Origin: Helicobacter sp. MIT 05-5293
Lineage (GTDB): Bacteria; Campylobacterota; Campylobacteria; Campylobacterales; Helicobacteraceae
Direction of reading: 5' to 3'
Length of the DNA: 64,000 bases
NCBI RefSeq assembly: GCF_000765665.2
Contig: NZ_JROZ02000001.1
Span: forward strand, 744,001 to 808,000
Numbering within the stretch: the first letter of the stretch is position 1; each line of letters starts with the position of its first letter. The notes under the pieces were generated by a model. The model saw only the letters and a program-made list of their open reading frames with translations, was not told where the DNA came from and did not search any database. Made by a program: the position numbers and the translations under genes. Of this stretch, positions 8,305 to 16,519 are shown piece by piece.

Positions 8305-9723
8305 TTGATTGCTAAAAGATATTTGCTTGACACTTCTATTATTTTAGATGATATTCAAAATATCATTTACTTGTGGCAGAATGCTCAAAATGAGATTTTT
8401 ATTTCTGATGTTGTGATTGAAGAATTAGATAAAAAGAAAGATTTGAGCAATGAAAATGGATATTTTGCAAGAGAATTTTTCCGCTCTATTAGTGATGATT
8501 TTGATACCATTAGACAAGATGCGCCTGATGATATTATGTGTATTGCCAAGAATAATAATGACTTTACGCAAAAAATTTTTTTCAAAAAAGACAATATGTC
8601 TATCCCTATCATTTTGATTTATCGTTCTCAATATAAACTTCCCTTTCAAGAGCATAGTTATAATGATTCAAAATTGATAGAAATTGCGCGTGATTATGCG
8701 CTTATTTTGCTTACAAATGATATTTCTCTGAAAGTTCGCACGCAAGCACAAGGCATCAATGCTCAATCCCTTTTTAGGGATCGTGTAGAGAATCCTAACG
8801 ATATTGATTTTTGGGCGCATTTCGAGCTACACAAAGATAAGCCGTTAGAGAATCTCAACAGCGATCCACATTTTATGCAGCTTCCTCAATGGAGCTTGAT
8901 TCAGATTGATGAAATGGATAATACTGAAAGTTCTTTATACAAAACAGGCAAAAAGATCTTTGGTATTAAGGTTGGTGGTGTGTTTGAAGAACAGAATCTT
9001 GATGAGATTCTTAAAAATCATCAGCCTTATATTACGCCTATCAATCTTGAACAAAAAATGCTTTATGCCTTGTTGCTCCACCCTCAAAATAATCTCACAA
9101 TCGTAACGGGCTCTACCGGAAGTGGCAAGACACTTATCACACTCCAAGCAGCCCTTACATTGCTCAAAAATGGCATAGTTGATGGTATCATTTATATGAG
9201 AAACACTATTACTGCCAATGACAAAGAGGCAGAGTTAGGCTATCGTAAAGGTGATGAGAATCAAAAATTAGGATATTTTATGTATCCGCTTTATAGTGCG
9301 GTTAATTTTACGATTGACAAACTTCAAGAAAGCTCACTTGCCAAACGCATAGAATATCGCGGAGAAGTTAATGGTATCCAGAAACAAGATGCTACCGAGT
9401 ATTTTTTACAAAAACATAAAATTGAAGTGGTGGATATTGCCCATGCTCGAGGCATTAGTATTGGGAATAAATTTGTCATCTTTGATGAAGTGCAAAATGC
9501 CTCTAATGCTACTATTAAGCTCATTGGGACGAGGATAGGTGAGGGAAGTAAGATCGTCTTTTTGGGTGATTGGGCGCAAATTGACCACCCGTATTTAAGC
9601 AAATTTCGTAATGGCGCATTAAGCCTTTTAAGCAAGGCAGTGTGTGATGATTTTATTGCAGGTATTCAGCTTCATCAGACAATCAGAAGTGATGTGGCAA
9701 GTTGGTTTGGAGAAAACTTTTGA
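8305..9723 (+). CDS. PIN domain-PhoH ATPase fusion
   Basis: 472 residues. The N-terminus is a PIN ribonuclease-like domain (LLDTSIILDDI at residues 7-17, DVVIEELDKKK, then LLTNDISLK), and the C-terminus is a PhoH-type ATPase. Walker A GSTGSGKT is at ~269-276, with Walker B FVIFDEVQNAS near 391-401 and IVFLGDWAQID after it. PIN-PhoH proteins are thought to be RNA helicase/nucleases. No ATG is available: the start is TTG 8305 after AAAAGG at 8292-8297. The stop overlaps the TTG start of the next gene. Confidence 0.88.
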   Translation: MIAKRYLLDTSIILDDIQNIIYLWQNAQNEIFISDVVIEELDKKKDLSNENGYFAREFFRSISDDFDTIRQDAPDDIMCIAKNNNDFTQKIFFKKDNMSIPIILIYRSQYKLPFQEHSYNDSKLIEIARDYALILLTNDISLKVRTQAQGINAQSLFRDRVENPNDIDFWAHFELHKDKPLENLNSDPHFMQLPQWSLIQIDEMDNTESSLYKTGKKIFGIKVGGVFEEQNLDEILKNHQPYITPINLEQKMLYALLLHPQNNLTIVTGSTGSGKTLITLQAALTLLKNGIVDGIIYMRNTITANDKEAELGYRKGDENQKLGYFMYPLYSAVNFTIDKLQESSLAKRIEYRGEVNGIQKQDATEYFLQKHKIEVVDIAHARGISIGNKFVIFDEVQNASNATIKLIGTRIGEGSKIVFLGDWAQIDHPYLSKFRNGALSLLSKAVCDDFIAGIQLHQTIRSDVASWFGENF

Positions 9724-10430
9724 AACGAGCAGTATGGATTATTCTTTTTTTTGGATTTGGCGTGAATCTAATGTTTGCAGCGCGTCCGATGATCACCGAT
9801 GATGCGCGCGTAGTCGATGAACACTCTTGTCAATTAGAGACTTGGGGGCAGTATAGTCATCAAATCGGTGAATTTTGGGCAATAGCAGGTTGTAATTTTA
9901 TCTATGATGTGGAAATCAGTTTTGGTGGATTACTGAGCAATGAGCCTACTCAAGCAATGAGTGATCATAGGGCGAAATGGGGTGGTAGAGAGCTTGTGAT
10001 TGGAGCGAAAAAAGTCCTTAAGGATTTGGAGACAGATGGCTATAGCTTTGGGTTGGCTCTCGGTAATGCGTATAATTTTAGGCGATTAAAGAATCCTAAC
10101 GATTTTTATTTGTATGTGCCTATCAGCAAGGCATTTTTTGATAATCGTTTATTTGTGCATGCAAATCTTGGATATAAACTTGAGCATAACACTTCTTCAG
10201 AACATATTTATAATGTAGGCTTGGGTTTGGAACAAGAAGTCAGTAAAAGAGTGTGGGTTCTTGCCGAAACCATTTATGAGCGATTAGATACGCCTAAATA
10301 CCAATTTGGCTTGCGCATATGGCTTATGCCTGATAGAATCCAGCTTGATGGTACTTATGGTAATGCTTTTAAGGGTGGGCAGAGTTGGCTCTCTGTAGGG
10401 CTTAGGTTTCTTGGACCTCGAATGTATTAA
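9720..10430 (+). CDS. Outer-membrane beta-barrel-like protein
   Basis: 236 residues from TTG 9720, which overlaps the phoH stop and lies 7 nt after GGAG at 9709-9712. An upstream in-frame TTG at 9702 is less likely. The chosen start gives a clean signal peptide (KRAVWIILFFGFGVNLMFA) and a mature protein opening RPMITDDARVVDEHSCQLE. This resembles the RPLxTDDAxxVxxGxxQLE opening of a family of outer-membrane proteins related to the Phenol_MetA_deg barrel. Alternating aromatic and polar strands follow to a C-terminal LSVGLRFLG. Two cysteines may form a disulfide. Transport role and substrate are unknown. Confidence 0.65.
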   Translation: MKRAVWIILFFGFGVNLMFAARPMITDDARVVDEHSCQLETWGQYSHQIGEFWAIAGCNFIYDVEISFGGLLSNEPTQAMSDHRAKWGGRELVIGAKKVLKDLETDGYSFGLALGNAYNFRRLKNPNDFYLYVPISKAFFDNRLFVHANLGYKLEHNTSSEHIYNVGLGLEQEVSKRVWVLAETIYERLDTPKYQFGLRIWLMPDRIQLDGTYGNAFKGGQSWLSVGLRFLGPRMY

Positions 10431-10461
10431 ACTCGTTTAAAATTTACAAGGATTAAATAAA

Positions 10462-11187
10462 ATGAATAAAATATTAAGTTTTATGATTGTTTTAATTATC
10501 TTAATATGCACAGGTTGTGCCTCTTTGAATGCTCAAAAATCCATTGCGTATAGCGTGCAAGTAGGGAGTTTTAAAGAAGTTGATAATGCAGGGAAGCTTG
10601 TAGATTCTCTTAATACTAAAGGCTTAGATGCGTTTTTGTTTAAAGAAAACAATATGTATAAAGTGCGTTTTGGTGATTATCGCAGTGCAGAGCTTGCCAA
10701 AGCAGAAGCCTTTAAATACCAACAACAGAATCTGATTGATGTATTTTTCATCGTATCACCACAAAAATATGCAATCAATCAGAAAAAATATTCTTCAGAG
10801 AAGCAAAAAAATCACGATGTGCGTGAGGATATTGTGGAAAGTGCGTATCAATACATTGGTGTGCCTTATAAATGGGGAGGCACATCAGATTCTGGATTTG
10901 ATTGCAGTGGCTTAACTCACGCAGTTTATCGGCTTAATGGCATTGTTTTACCTCGTGCATCTTATGAACAATACGATGATGGCAAATCAGTGAGTAAAGA
11001 TAAGCTCCAAAAAGGGGATTTGGTCTTTTTTATTACCAATAAGGGAAGACGGATTAATCATGTGGGCATTTATGTGGGGGATAATGAATTTATACATGCC
11101 CCAAGCAAAGGAAAAAGCGTCAGCAAGGCACGATTAGATTCTGCTTATTGGACGAAGGCTTACAAAGGGGCGCGGAGTTATCTTTAG
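10462..11187 (+). CDS. Lipoprotein with SPOR and NlpC/P60 peptidase domains
   Basis: 241 residues. Signal peptide with lipobox LICTGC (Cys19). A SPOR domain (about residues 28-98, SVQVGSFKEVDNAGKLVDSL) binds peptidoglycan lacking stem peptides. An NlpC/P60 endopeptidase domain follows (122-241) with FDCSGL (Cys148), INHVGIY (His200) and FIHAP (His212) as the catalytic set. It probably cleaves cell-wall peptides and contributes to cell shape or division. AAGGA lies upstream of the ATG. Similar proteins are well known; the exact bond cut cannot be told. Confidence 0.9.
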   Translation: MNKILSFMIVLIILICTGCASLNAQKSIAYSVQVGSFKEVDNAGKLVDSLNTKGLDAFLFKENNMYKVRFGDYRSAELAKAEAFKYQQQNLIDVFFIVSPQKYAINQKKYSSEKQKNHDVREDIVESAYQYIGVPYKWGGTSDSGFDCSGLTHAVYRLNGIVLPRASYEQYDDGKSVSKDKLQKGDLVFFITNKGRRINHVGIYVGDNEFIHAPSKGKSVSKARLDSAYWTKAYKGARSYL

Positions 11188-11379
11188 AATCTTATGGGGT
11201 AAAAATAACATTCCTAGATTTTTTCACCTTAAGATTTGCAAAAAGCTAAGGTTTTCTTTGCAAGCTTCTTTTTGTCTTCATATATTTTTATAATCAGATT
11301 TAGAATCCTCTGCAGATTCTTAAGATTTATCAATTAGTATCTCTTAATTATTTTTACCAAATGCTTATATACTTAACTT

Positions 11380-11394
11380 TGGCAAGAAAATTGC
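11380..11394 (+). promoter_or_regulatory. Sigma-54-type promoter upstream of the DUF4065 gene
   Basis: TGGCAAGAAAATTGC fits the sigma-54 consensus TGGCAYG-N4-TTGC at all invariant positions (GG at 11381-11382, GC at 11393-11394) and continues with TTATTA. The expected start is about 12 bases further on, leaving a short leader to the ATG at 11443. The rest of this 255-base gap (11188-11442) shows only AT-rich sequence. Confidence 0.6.
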
Positions 11395-11442
11395 TTATTA
11401 AAAAATAAATATTATCAATCATCACTTAAAGGAAATGGTATA

Positions 11443-11919
11443 ATGAAAACACTAAATGCGTATGATGTGGCTTTATATTTTTTGTATCGTGCGAGAGAAT
11501 TAGATGCAGGCGATGTGATTTCTAATCTCAAAATGCAAAAAATGCTTTATTATGCTCAAGGACATTTTTTAAGCATCGTTGGGACATCTCTTTTTAAAGA
11601 GAGTATAGAGGCTTGGAAGCATGGACCTGTCGTGAAAAGTATCTATGATCGATTTAAAAAATATGGCAAACTCGCGATTGATTTCAAGGAATTAGATCAC
11701 TTCAAACATGAAGTTTATAACAAAACGCATTTAGACCTTTTGCCTTTTATTTTTAATAAATACAATGCTTATAGTGCTTGGGAATTGCGTAACAAGACAC
11801 ATAATGAATCTCCATGGGTTGATTCTTATGATCCTTTTATTACAAATGAGATTCCCGTGGAGCTTATTAAAGATTTTTTTATTAAACAAGCAAAAAAGGA
11901 GGCACAAAGTTACCTATGA
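11443..11919 (+). CDS. Panacea/SocA-like (DUF4065) antitoxin-type protein
   Basis: 158 residues. It matches the Panacea (DUF4065, GepA/SocA) family: NAYDVALYFLYRA, then ISNLKMQKMLYYAQGHFL, IEAWKHGPVVKSIYDRFKKYG near residues 56-76, and LRNKTHNESPW further on. In toxin-antitoxin systems Panacea proteins neutralise diverse toxins encoded next to them. The ATG follows AAGGAA. The next small gene overlaps its stop (ATGA), the usual two-gene arrangement. It is soluble, with no DNA-binding N-terminal extension. The family call is firm; the antitoxin role is known only for some members. Confidence 0.8.
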   Translation: MKTLNAYDVALYFLYRARELDAGDVISNLKMQKMLYYAQGHFLSIVGTSLFKESIEAWKHGPVVKSIYDRFKKYGKLAIDFKELDHFKHEVYNKTHLDLLPFIFNKYNAYSAWELRNKTHNESPWVDSYDPFITNEIPVELIKDFFIKQAKKEAQSYL

Positions 11920-12173
11920 GTGGATTTATAGGCACGCTTGTTATGTTCAATATGATTAATTTTGCTTTTAGCGTAGAGTTGAATATGCGCCAAAAGAAAT
12001 TTGTCTTGAACGCAATTTTGCCTCTAAGTGAAAAAACTCCTACGATGAAAGAAATCAAAATCTATGTGAAAAAAATCAATGTAGAATTTTACAATGAAAC
12101 CAAAATAGAAAGAGAAAAATTTGAAGTTTTTTTGACAAATTATCTTTTTAATAATATTGGTAATATGGTTTGA
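11916..12173 (+). CDS. Unknown 85-residue partner of the Panacea-like gene (candidate toxin)
   Basis: 85 residues, not recognised. A hydrophobic N-terminal stretch (FIGTLVMFNMINFAFSV, residues 4-20) could be a membrane helix. The rest is charged and lysine-rich (MKEIKIYVKKINVEFYNETKIEREKFEVF). It overlaps the upstream stop by 4 bases. The AAGGAGG at 11896-11902 lies 13 bases from the ATG, rather far, so translation probably depends on coupling. A small protein in this place would be the toxin of a Panacea-type pair, but it could also be a truncated remnant. I see no known toxin motif. Confidence 0.5.
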   Translation: MSGFIGTLVMFNMINFAFSVELNMRQKKFVLNAILPLSEKTPTMKEIKIYVKKINVEFYNETKIEREKFEVFLTNYLFNNIGNMV

Positions 12174-12344
12174 GGATATTAAACTTCTTCAAAAGATACG
12201 ATAAAACCTCATAAATCAATTCTTATCTTAGCTTTTTGAATAGAGGGTTCTTTGAAGAAATCATAAGAATAATTGTAGAATCTGTGCAATAAAAGAAAAT
12301 TAAAGTTTTTTTTGAGGGATTACCTTGAAGTCCTTATAGTAAAA

Positions 12345-12397
12345 AATATTAAAATCTTCGCTCGCCGAAAGCTTAGATTCTAAATGATTTTAATATT
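12345..12397 (-). terminator. Large branched terminator of azlCD
   Basis: AATATTAAAATC (12345-12356) and its exact complement (12386-12397) form a 12-bp stem enclosing two small hairpins (TTCG/CGAA and TTAGA/TCTAA). Read leftward, the stem ends in ATTTTAATATTTTTT, a U-rich tail. The right arm reaches the azlD stop. The rest of the 222-base gap (12174-12395) shows no gene. Confidence 0.6.
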
Positions 12398-12746
12398 AAG
12401 TTTGATAAAAATACATAATAAATCCTACAAAAACAACAAGGGCAAGTAAAAATGCACTTAAGAGGCGATTTGTCCAAAGTGTGGCAAAAAATACAAAAGC
12501 CAAAAGTAGGAGCTTGAGTGCATCAATAAAAGCAAAATTTTGCACAAAAGTCATAATATCATGTGTAAAAAATGCAGTCGAATACACAATAGCCCCAAGC
12601 ATAGCTTGCGTGCTATAAGTCAAAAAACGATAGAACTTCCCATCAGTATTGCCAAGCAGGGCATGATCAGCAAAAATAAAAGGTAAGACTCTGCAAATAA
12701 ATATCGTTAGGGCAGCAAATAAAAGTAATATCCAAAACATGCTCAT
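12396..12746 (-). CDS. azlD: AzlD-family branched-chain amino acid exporter subunit
   Basis: 116 residues, the usual size for AzlD, with about four hydrophobic segments (FWILLLFAALTIFICRVLPF first). It partners AzlC in the LIV-E family, which exports branched-chain amino acids or their analogues across the inner membrane. The VLPFIF motif after the first helix is typical. The gene follows azlC by 10 bases with AGGAG upstream, so the two are co-transcribed. Substrate is inferred from the family. Confidence 0.85.
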   Translation of the reverse strand: MSMFWILLLFAALTIFICRVLPFIFADHALLGNTDGKFYRFLTYSTQAMLGAIVYSTAFFTHDIMTFVQNFAFIDALKLLLLAFVFFATLWTNRLLSAFLLALVVFVGFIMYFYQT

Positions 12747-12756
12747 AATTTCTCCT

Positions 12757-13464
12757 TTAGTGTGTCATTGAAGCAATCTTTCTTTTGCGCGCTCTTTGAT
12801 TTTCATCATAAAGCAACATGAGTGCGCCAATTACAAATGGCACAATCAACAAGTAATAGCTTGGGGTTAGTGCAATCACAAAGGGAGCAAATAAGAATCC
12901 CCAAAAATAACTTCCAATTTCTTTAAAATTAGGATAATGCTTTGCTGCAAGCCCTGTAAATTGCAAAGGTAGCACCAGAGCGATAATCTCTCTTAATTCC
13001 GGTGAATTGAGAGCTGCACCCATACTTGCACCTAAGCCTGTGCAAAGAAGTGATACAAGCCATATAGGCAACCCAAGCCCGATAAAATATGCAAAGGGGT
13101 ATTCATTCATTTTTTTAAACTTTGATATACAGCCACTAAAAACAGAGGGACAAATAAGAATACTTGAAATTGCAAGGTAGAATAAACTTTGATGCTTGAA
13201 ATAAGGTGAGAGCGTGGCACTCATCAATAAAAACCGTGCATTCATCGCTAAAATAAGGGGAATGAGAATATAGCCATCTTGGTAACTTTGCACGAGGAGA
13301 AACTGCAGAGGAGTAGAAAAAACAAATAAAGTAGTGGCGACACTCTCAAAGAAACTCAATGAATTAGCATAACCATTAGCACCAATAGAGAGATATAAAA
13401 ATATAAAAGATACGCCAAAGATAGAAGAATCTTTTAAGCCATCAATTAAATAGTCTTTTTTCAT
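12757..13464 (-). CDS. azlC: AzlC-family branched-chain amino acid permease
   Basis: 235 residues with seven or so hydrophobic segments. The opening LIDGLKDSSIFGVSFIFLYLSIG and the internal NARFLLMSATLSPYF are AzlC family features. It forms an inner-membrane exporter with AzlD. The start overlaps the upstream dioxygenase remnant by 4 bases. This suggests that the remnant is still co-transcribed or that the junction is a deletion scar. Confidence 0.87.
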   Translation of the reverse strand: MKKDYLIDGLKDSSIFGVSFIFLYLSIGANGYANSLSFFESVATTLFVFSTPLQFLLVQSYQDGYILIPLILAMNARFLLMSATLSPYFKHQSLFYLAISSILICPSVFSGCISKFKKMNEYPFAYFIGLGLPIWLVSLLCTGLGASMGAALNSPELREIIALVLPLQFTGLAAKHYPNFKEIGSYFWGFLFAPFVIALTPSYYLLIVPFVIGALMLLYDENQRARKRKIASMTH

Positions 13465-13859
13465 ACACTTACCTCCATAAATTCTTCTCTCGCAATACCT
13501 TTACTCCTTAATAATACTCGAGGCGCAGAATACAAATCAAAAACTTTCTTTTCAATGTTTTCTAACTGATTTAATTTTGATCTTCCATGTAATACTTTTT
13601 TGTTAGCAAAAATAGCAAAAGAACCTTCGCTACTGAAAGTGTTTAGGCTGCATTGTTGTAAGATTTCTCTCATCTTTGCAATGAGCTTTTGAGATGCCGT
13701 ATCAAGTCCTATCATTCGTTCTCCGACATTTGTATCAATTCTAAAATCCAAATTAAACCCAACACCTTTTCGTGCGTTGTAAAATGCAAGTGGCTTTATT
13801 TGAGATTTACTTGTTTTTACATTTTTGCCAGATACAAATTGCACTTGTGATTCAAACAT
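13461..13859 (-). pseudogene. C-terminal remnant of a TauD-like Fe(II)/2-oxoglutarate dioxygenase
   Basis: About 132 residues against 300-350 for the intact family. What remains is the C-terminal part of a TauD/clavaminate synthase-like fold: RKGVGFNLDFRID, SFAIFANKKVLHGRSKL (the distal iron-binding histidine in VLHGR), and RVLLRSKGIAREEF with the 2-oxoglutarate arginine. The N-terminal HxD iron motif is missing. A stop codon lies just upstream and the ppsA end follows within 30 bases, so the front has been deleted. The start is uncertain (ATG 13859 or TTG 13865, no good ribosome site). Unlikely to be an active oxygenase. Confidence 0.6.
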
Positions 13860-13884
13860 ACTCAAAAACTCTTCATTAATCTAA

Positions 13885-16314
13885 TTATTTTAGTGTTTTC
13901 TCTACCTCTACTACTTTTTGCCATGTCGCAATCACTGAATCAGGATTCAAAGAAATAGAGCTGATGCCTTCCTTGACAAGGAATTCTGTTACTTCTGGAT
14001 AATCACTCGGAGCTTGTCCGCAAATACCGCAGTATTTATTATGACGCTTACAAGCTTCAATCGCTTTCTTAAACATTATAAACATCGCGGGATTACGCTC
14101 ATCAAAGACATGGCTTACTAAATGCCCATCACGATCAACACCTAAAGTCAATTGGGTGAGGTCATTTGAACCGATAGAGAATCCATCAAAGAGTTCTAAA
14201 AATTCATCAGCTAAAATCACATTTACAGGCAATTCACACATCACATAAATTTCTAAGCCATTTTTACCAGATTCTAATCCATTGCGTCTCATGATTTCAA
14301 GCACTTTTTTACCTTCTTCAGGAGTGCGTAAGAATGGTATCATCACTTTCATATTAGTAAGCCCCATTTCATCACGCACCATTGCTAAGGCTTGACATTC
14401 CCATTCAAAGGCTGTGCGATAAAGGTCTGAATAATACCGACTAGCACCTCGATAGCCAAGCATTGGATTCTCTTCGTGAGGCTCATAAGCTGCACCACCA
14501 AGCATACCGCAATATTCATTAGATTTAAAGTCGCTTGTGCGCACAATAACAGGGTTAGGGTAGAATGCCGAACAAATCATACCAATCCCTTCAGCAATCT
14601 TTTTGGTAAAGAAATCTTTAGGATTCTCATAACCTGCCATGATTTTTTCAATTTCATTTTTTTCTTTGAGATTCTTAGTGTTGCCATTTTGTATATCAAG
14701 AAGCGCAAGAGGGTGAGCTTTGATTTGGTTAAGCACGATAAGCTCCATTCGAGCTAATCCTACACCATTGTTAGGGAGTTTTGAGAATTTGAAAGCTTTT
14801 TCAGGATTGCCCACATTCATATAGATTTTTGTTTTGGGTTTGCCAAGATTACTAAGCTCAATTGTTTCAATCTCATATTCGTGTATGCCATCATAGATAT
14901 GCCCTTCTTCTCCTTCTGCACAAGAGACGGTGATTTCCATACCATTATAAAGTCGGTCAGTCGCACCTATCGCTCCTACGATTGCAGGGACACCGATTTC
15001 TCGAGCGACAATCGCTGCGTGGCAAGTGCGCCCACCGCGATTAGTGATCACAGCAGCAGCTTTTTTCATTGCAGGCTCCCAATCGGGGTCAGTATTGTCT
15101 GTTACGAGAATCTCTCCTTCTTTAAAAGTATCCATATGTTCAATGTCATTAATGATACGCGCTTTACCTGTCCCAATCTTACTGCCAATCGCTTTACCAG
15201 TAAGGATTATTTCTTTTTTATCGTTAGGGTGAATGAATTTGAATTTCTCAATTTTATTTGCACCCGCTTGTTTTTTCATATTTTGACTTTGGACGGTTTC
15301 AGGTCTTGCTTGGACGATGAAAATATCCCCGCTGTCTCCATCTTTTGCCCATTCCATATCCATAGGGCGATATTCTCCCGCTTCTTTTGTGTAGTGTTCT
15401 TCTATTTTAATCGCATAGTGAGCAAGGGTCAAAATATCGGCATCGGTGATAGAAAATGTTTTCATCTCTCTTTGTGTTGTTTTAATGTTTTTTGTAGGGC
15501 GATCGCTACCTCGTGGCGCATATACCATTTTTTGGTGCTTGTGTCCAAGCTGACGTTTGATAATGGGGCGTTTGCCTTCTTTGAGTGTGGGCTTAAAGAC
15601 ATAGAATTCATCGGGATTTACCGTGCCTCCCACGACATTTTCACCTAATCCCCAGCTTGAAGTGATAAACACAGCATCTTTGAAACCTGTCTCTGTATCG
15701 ATACTAAACATCACACCTGCACTGCCTTTATCTGCGCGCACCATTTTTTGCACACCCACGGACAAAGCAACTTTAAAATGATCAAATCCCCTTGAAGCTC
15801 GATAGCTCACGGCTCTATCGGTAAAAAGCGAAGCGAGACAAGATTTAATATAGTGAATAAGCTCGGTTTTGCCCTTGATATTTAAGTAAGTATCTTGTTG
15901 TCCTGCAAAACTTGCATCGGGTAAATCCTCTGCTGTTGCAGAGCTTCTCACCGCAACATCAGCTTCTTTCATACCATATTCTTTACTTAGAATCTCATAA
16001 GCCTTGAAGATTTCTTCTCGTAAATCCGCAGGAAAAGGTGTCCCAAAAATCAATTCACGGATTTTTTTTGAACGTGTTTTGAGAACATCAATTTCAGTTA
16101 CATCTACACCATCGAGCAAATCAATAATTTTTTGTCTAATCTCTCCAGAATCAAGCAAATACCAATAAGCCTCACTTGTGATTGCAAATCCATTAGGGAC
16201 TTTGATACCCTCCGAAACAAGCTCTTGAAACATTTCTCCGATACTTGCATTTTTACCGCCGACAATAGGAACATCTTTATTATTGAGTTCCTTAAAAAAC
16301 TTAATATACTTCAT
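13885..16314 (-). CDS. ppsA: Phosphoenolpyruvate synthase
   Basis: Converts pyruvate, ATP and water to phosphoenolpyruvate, AMP and phosphate, giving the gluconeogenic entry from pyruvate in an organism with limited sugar use. 809 residues, normal length. The N-terminal ATP-grasp domain holds [12 protein letters not shown] and [20 protein letters not shown]. The phosphohistidine domain has [15 protein letters not shown] (swivelling His). The C-terminal barrel has [15 protein letters not shown] and ending [10 protein letters not shown] with the active-site cysteine. It stands alone, leftward, divergent from purL. Confidence 0.97.
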   Translation of the reverse strand: MKYIKFFKELNNKDVPIVGGKNASIGEMFQELVSEGIKVPNGFAITSEAYWYLLDSGEIRQKIIDLLDGVDVTEIDVLKTRSKKIRELIFGTPFPADLREEIFKAYEILSKEYGMKEADVAVRSSATAEDLPDASFAGQQDTYLNIKGKTELIHYIKSCLASLFTDRAVSYRASRGFDHFKVALSVGVQKMVRADKGSAGVMFSIDTETGFKDAVFITSSWGLGENVVGGTVNPDEFYVFKPTLKEGKRPIIKRQLGHKHQKMVYAPRGSDRPTKNIKTTQREMKTFSITDADILTLAHYAIKIEEHYTKEAGEYRPMDMEWAKDGDSGDIFIVQARPETVQSQNMKKQAGANKIEKFKFIHPNDKKEIILTGKAIGSKIGTGKARIINDIEHMDTFKEGEILVTDNTDPDWEPAMKKAAAVITNRGGRTCHAAIVAREIGVPAIVGAIGATDRLYNGMEITVSCAEGEEGHIYDGIHEYEIETIELSNLGKPKTKIYMNVGNPEKAFKFSKLPNNGVGLARMELIVLNQIKAHPLALLDIQNGNTKNLKEKNEIEKIMAGYENPKDFFTKKIAEGIGMICSAFYPNPVIVRTSDFKSNEYCGMLGGAAYEPHEENPMLGYRGASRYYSDLYRTAFEWECQALAMVRDEMGLTNMKVMIPFLRTPEEGKKVLEIMRRNGLESGKNGLEIYVMCELPVNVILADEFLELFDGFSIGSNDLTQLTLGVDRDGHLVSHVFDERNPAMFIMFKKAIEACKRHNKYCGICGQAPSDYPEVTEFLVKEGISSISLNPDSVIATWQKVVEVEKTLK

Positions 16315-16519
16315 CGTGTCTCTCTCCTCAATTTTATGCTTGAATAAATGGCTATTGTAGTAAATGAGTGTTTATCTCAAACTTAAAATATGCTAATTTC
16401 TCTTTGCCTTTACTTTTTGAATACCCTTATTTGTAGCATTTTAAAAATAAAACAATGGGAAATGTGTTAGAATCCATAACTTTAAAGAGACAAATGAGAC
16501 ATTTTGAAAAGGTTAGAAA

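Noticed and set aside
14881-15648. 255-codon open frame opposite ppsA on the plus strand
   Set aside because: Fully antisense to a well-conserved enzyme, no ribosome site, composition is that of a shadow frame.
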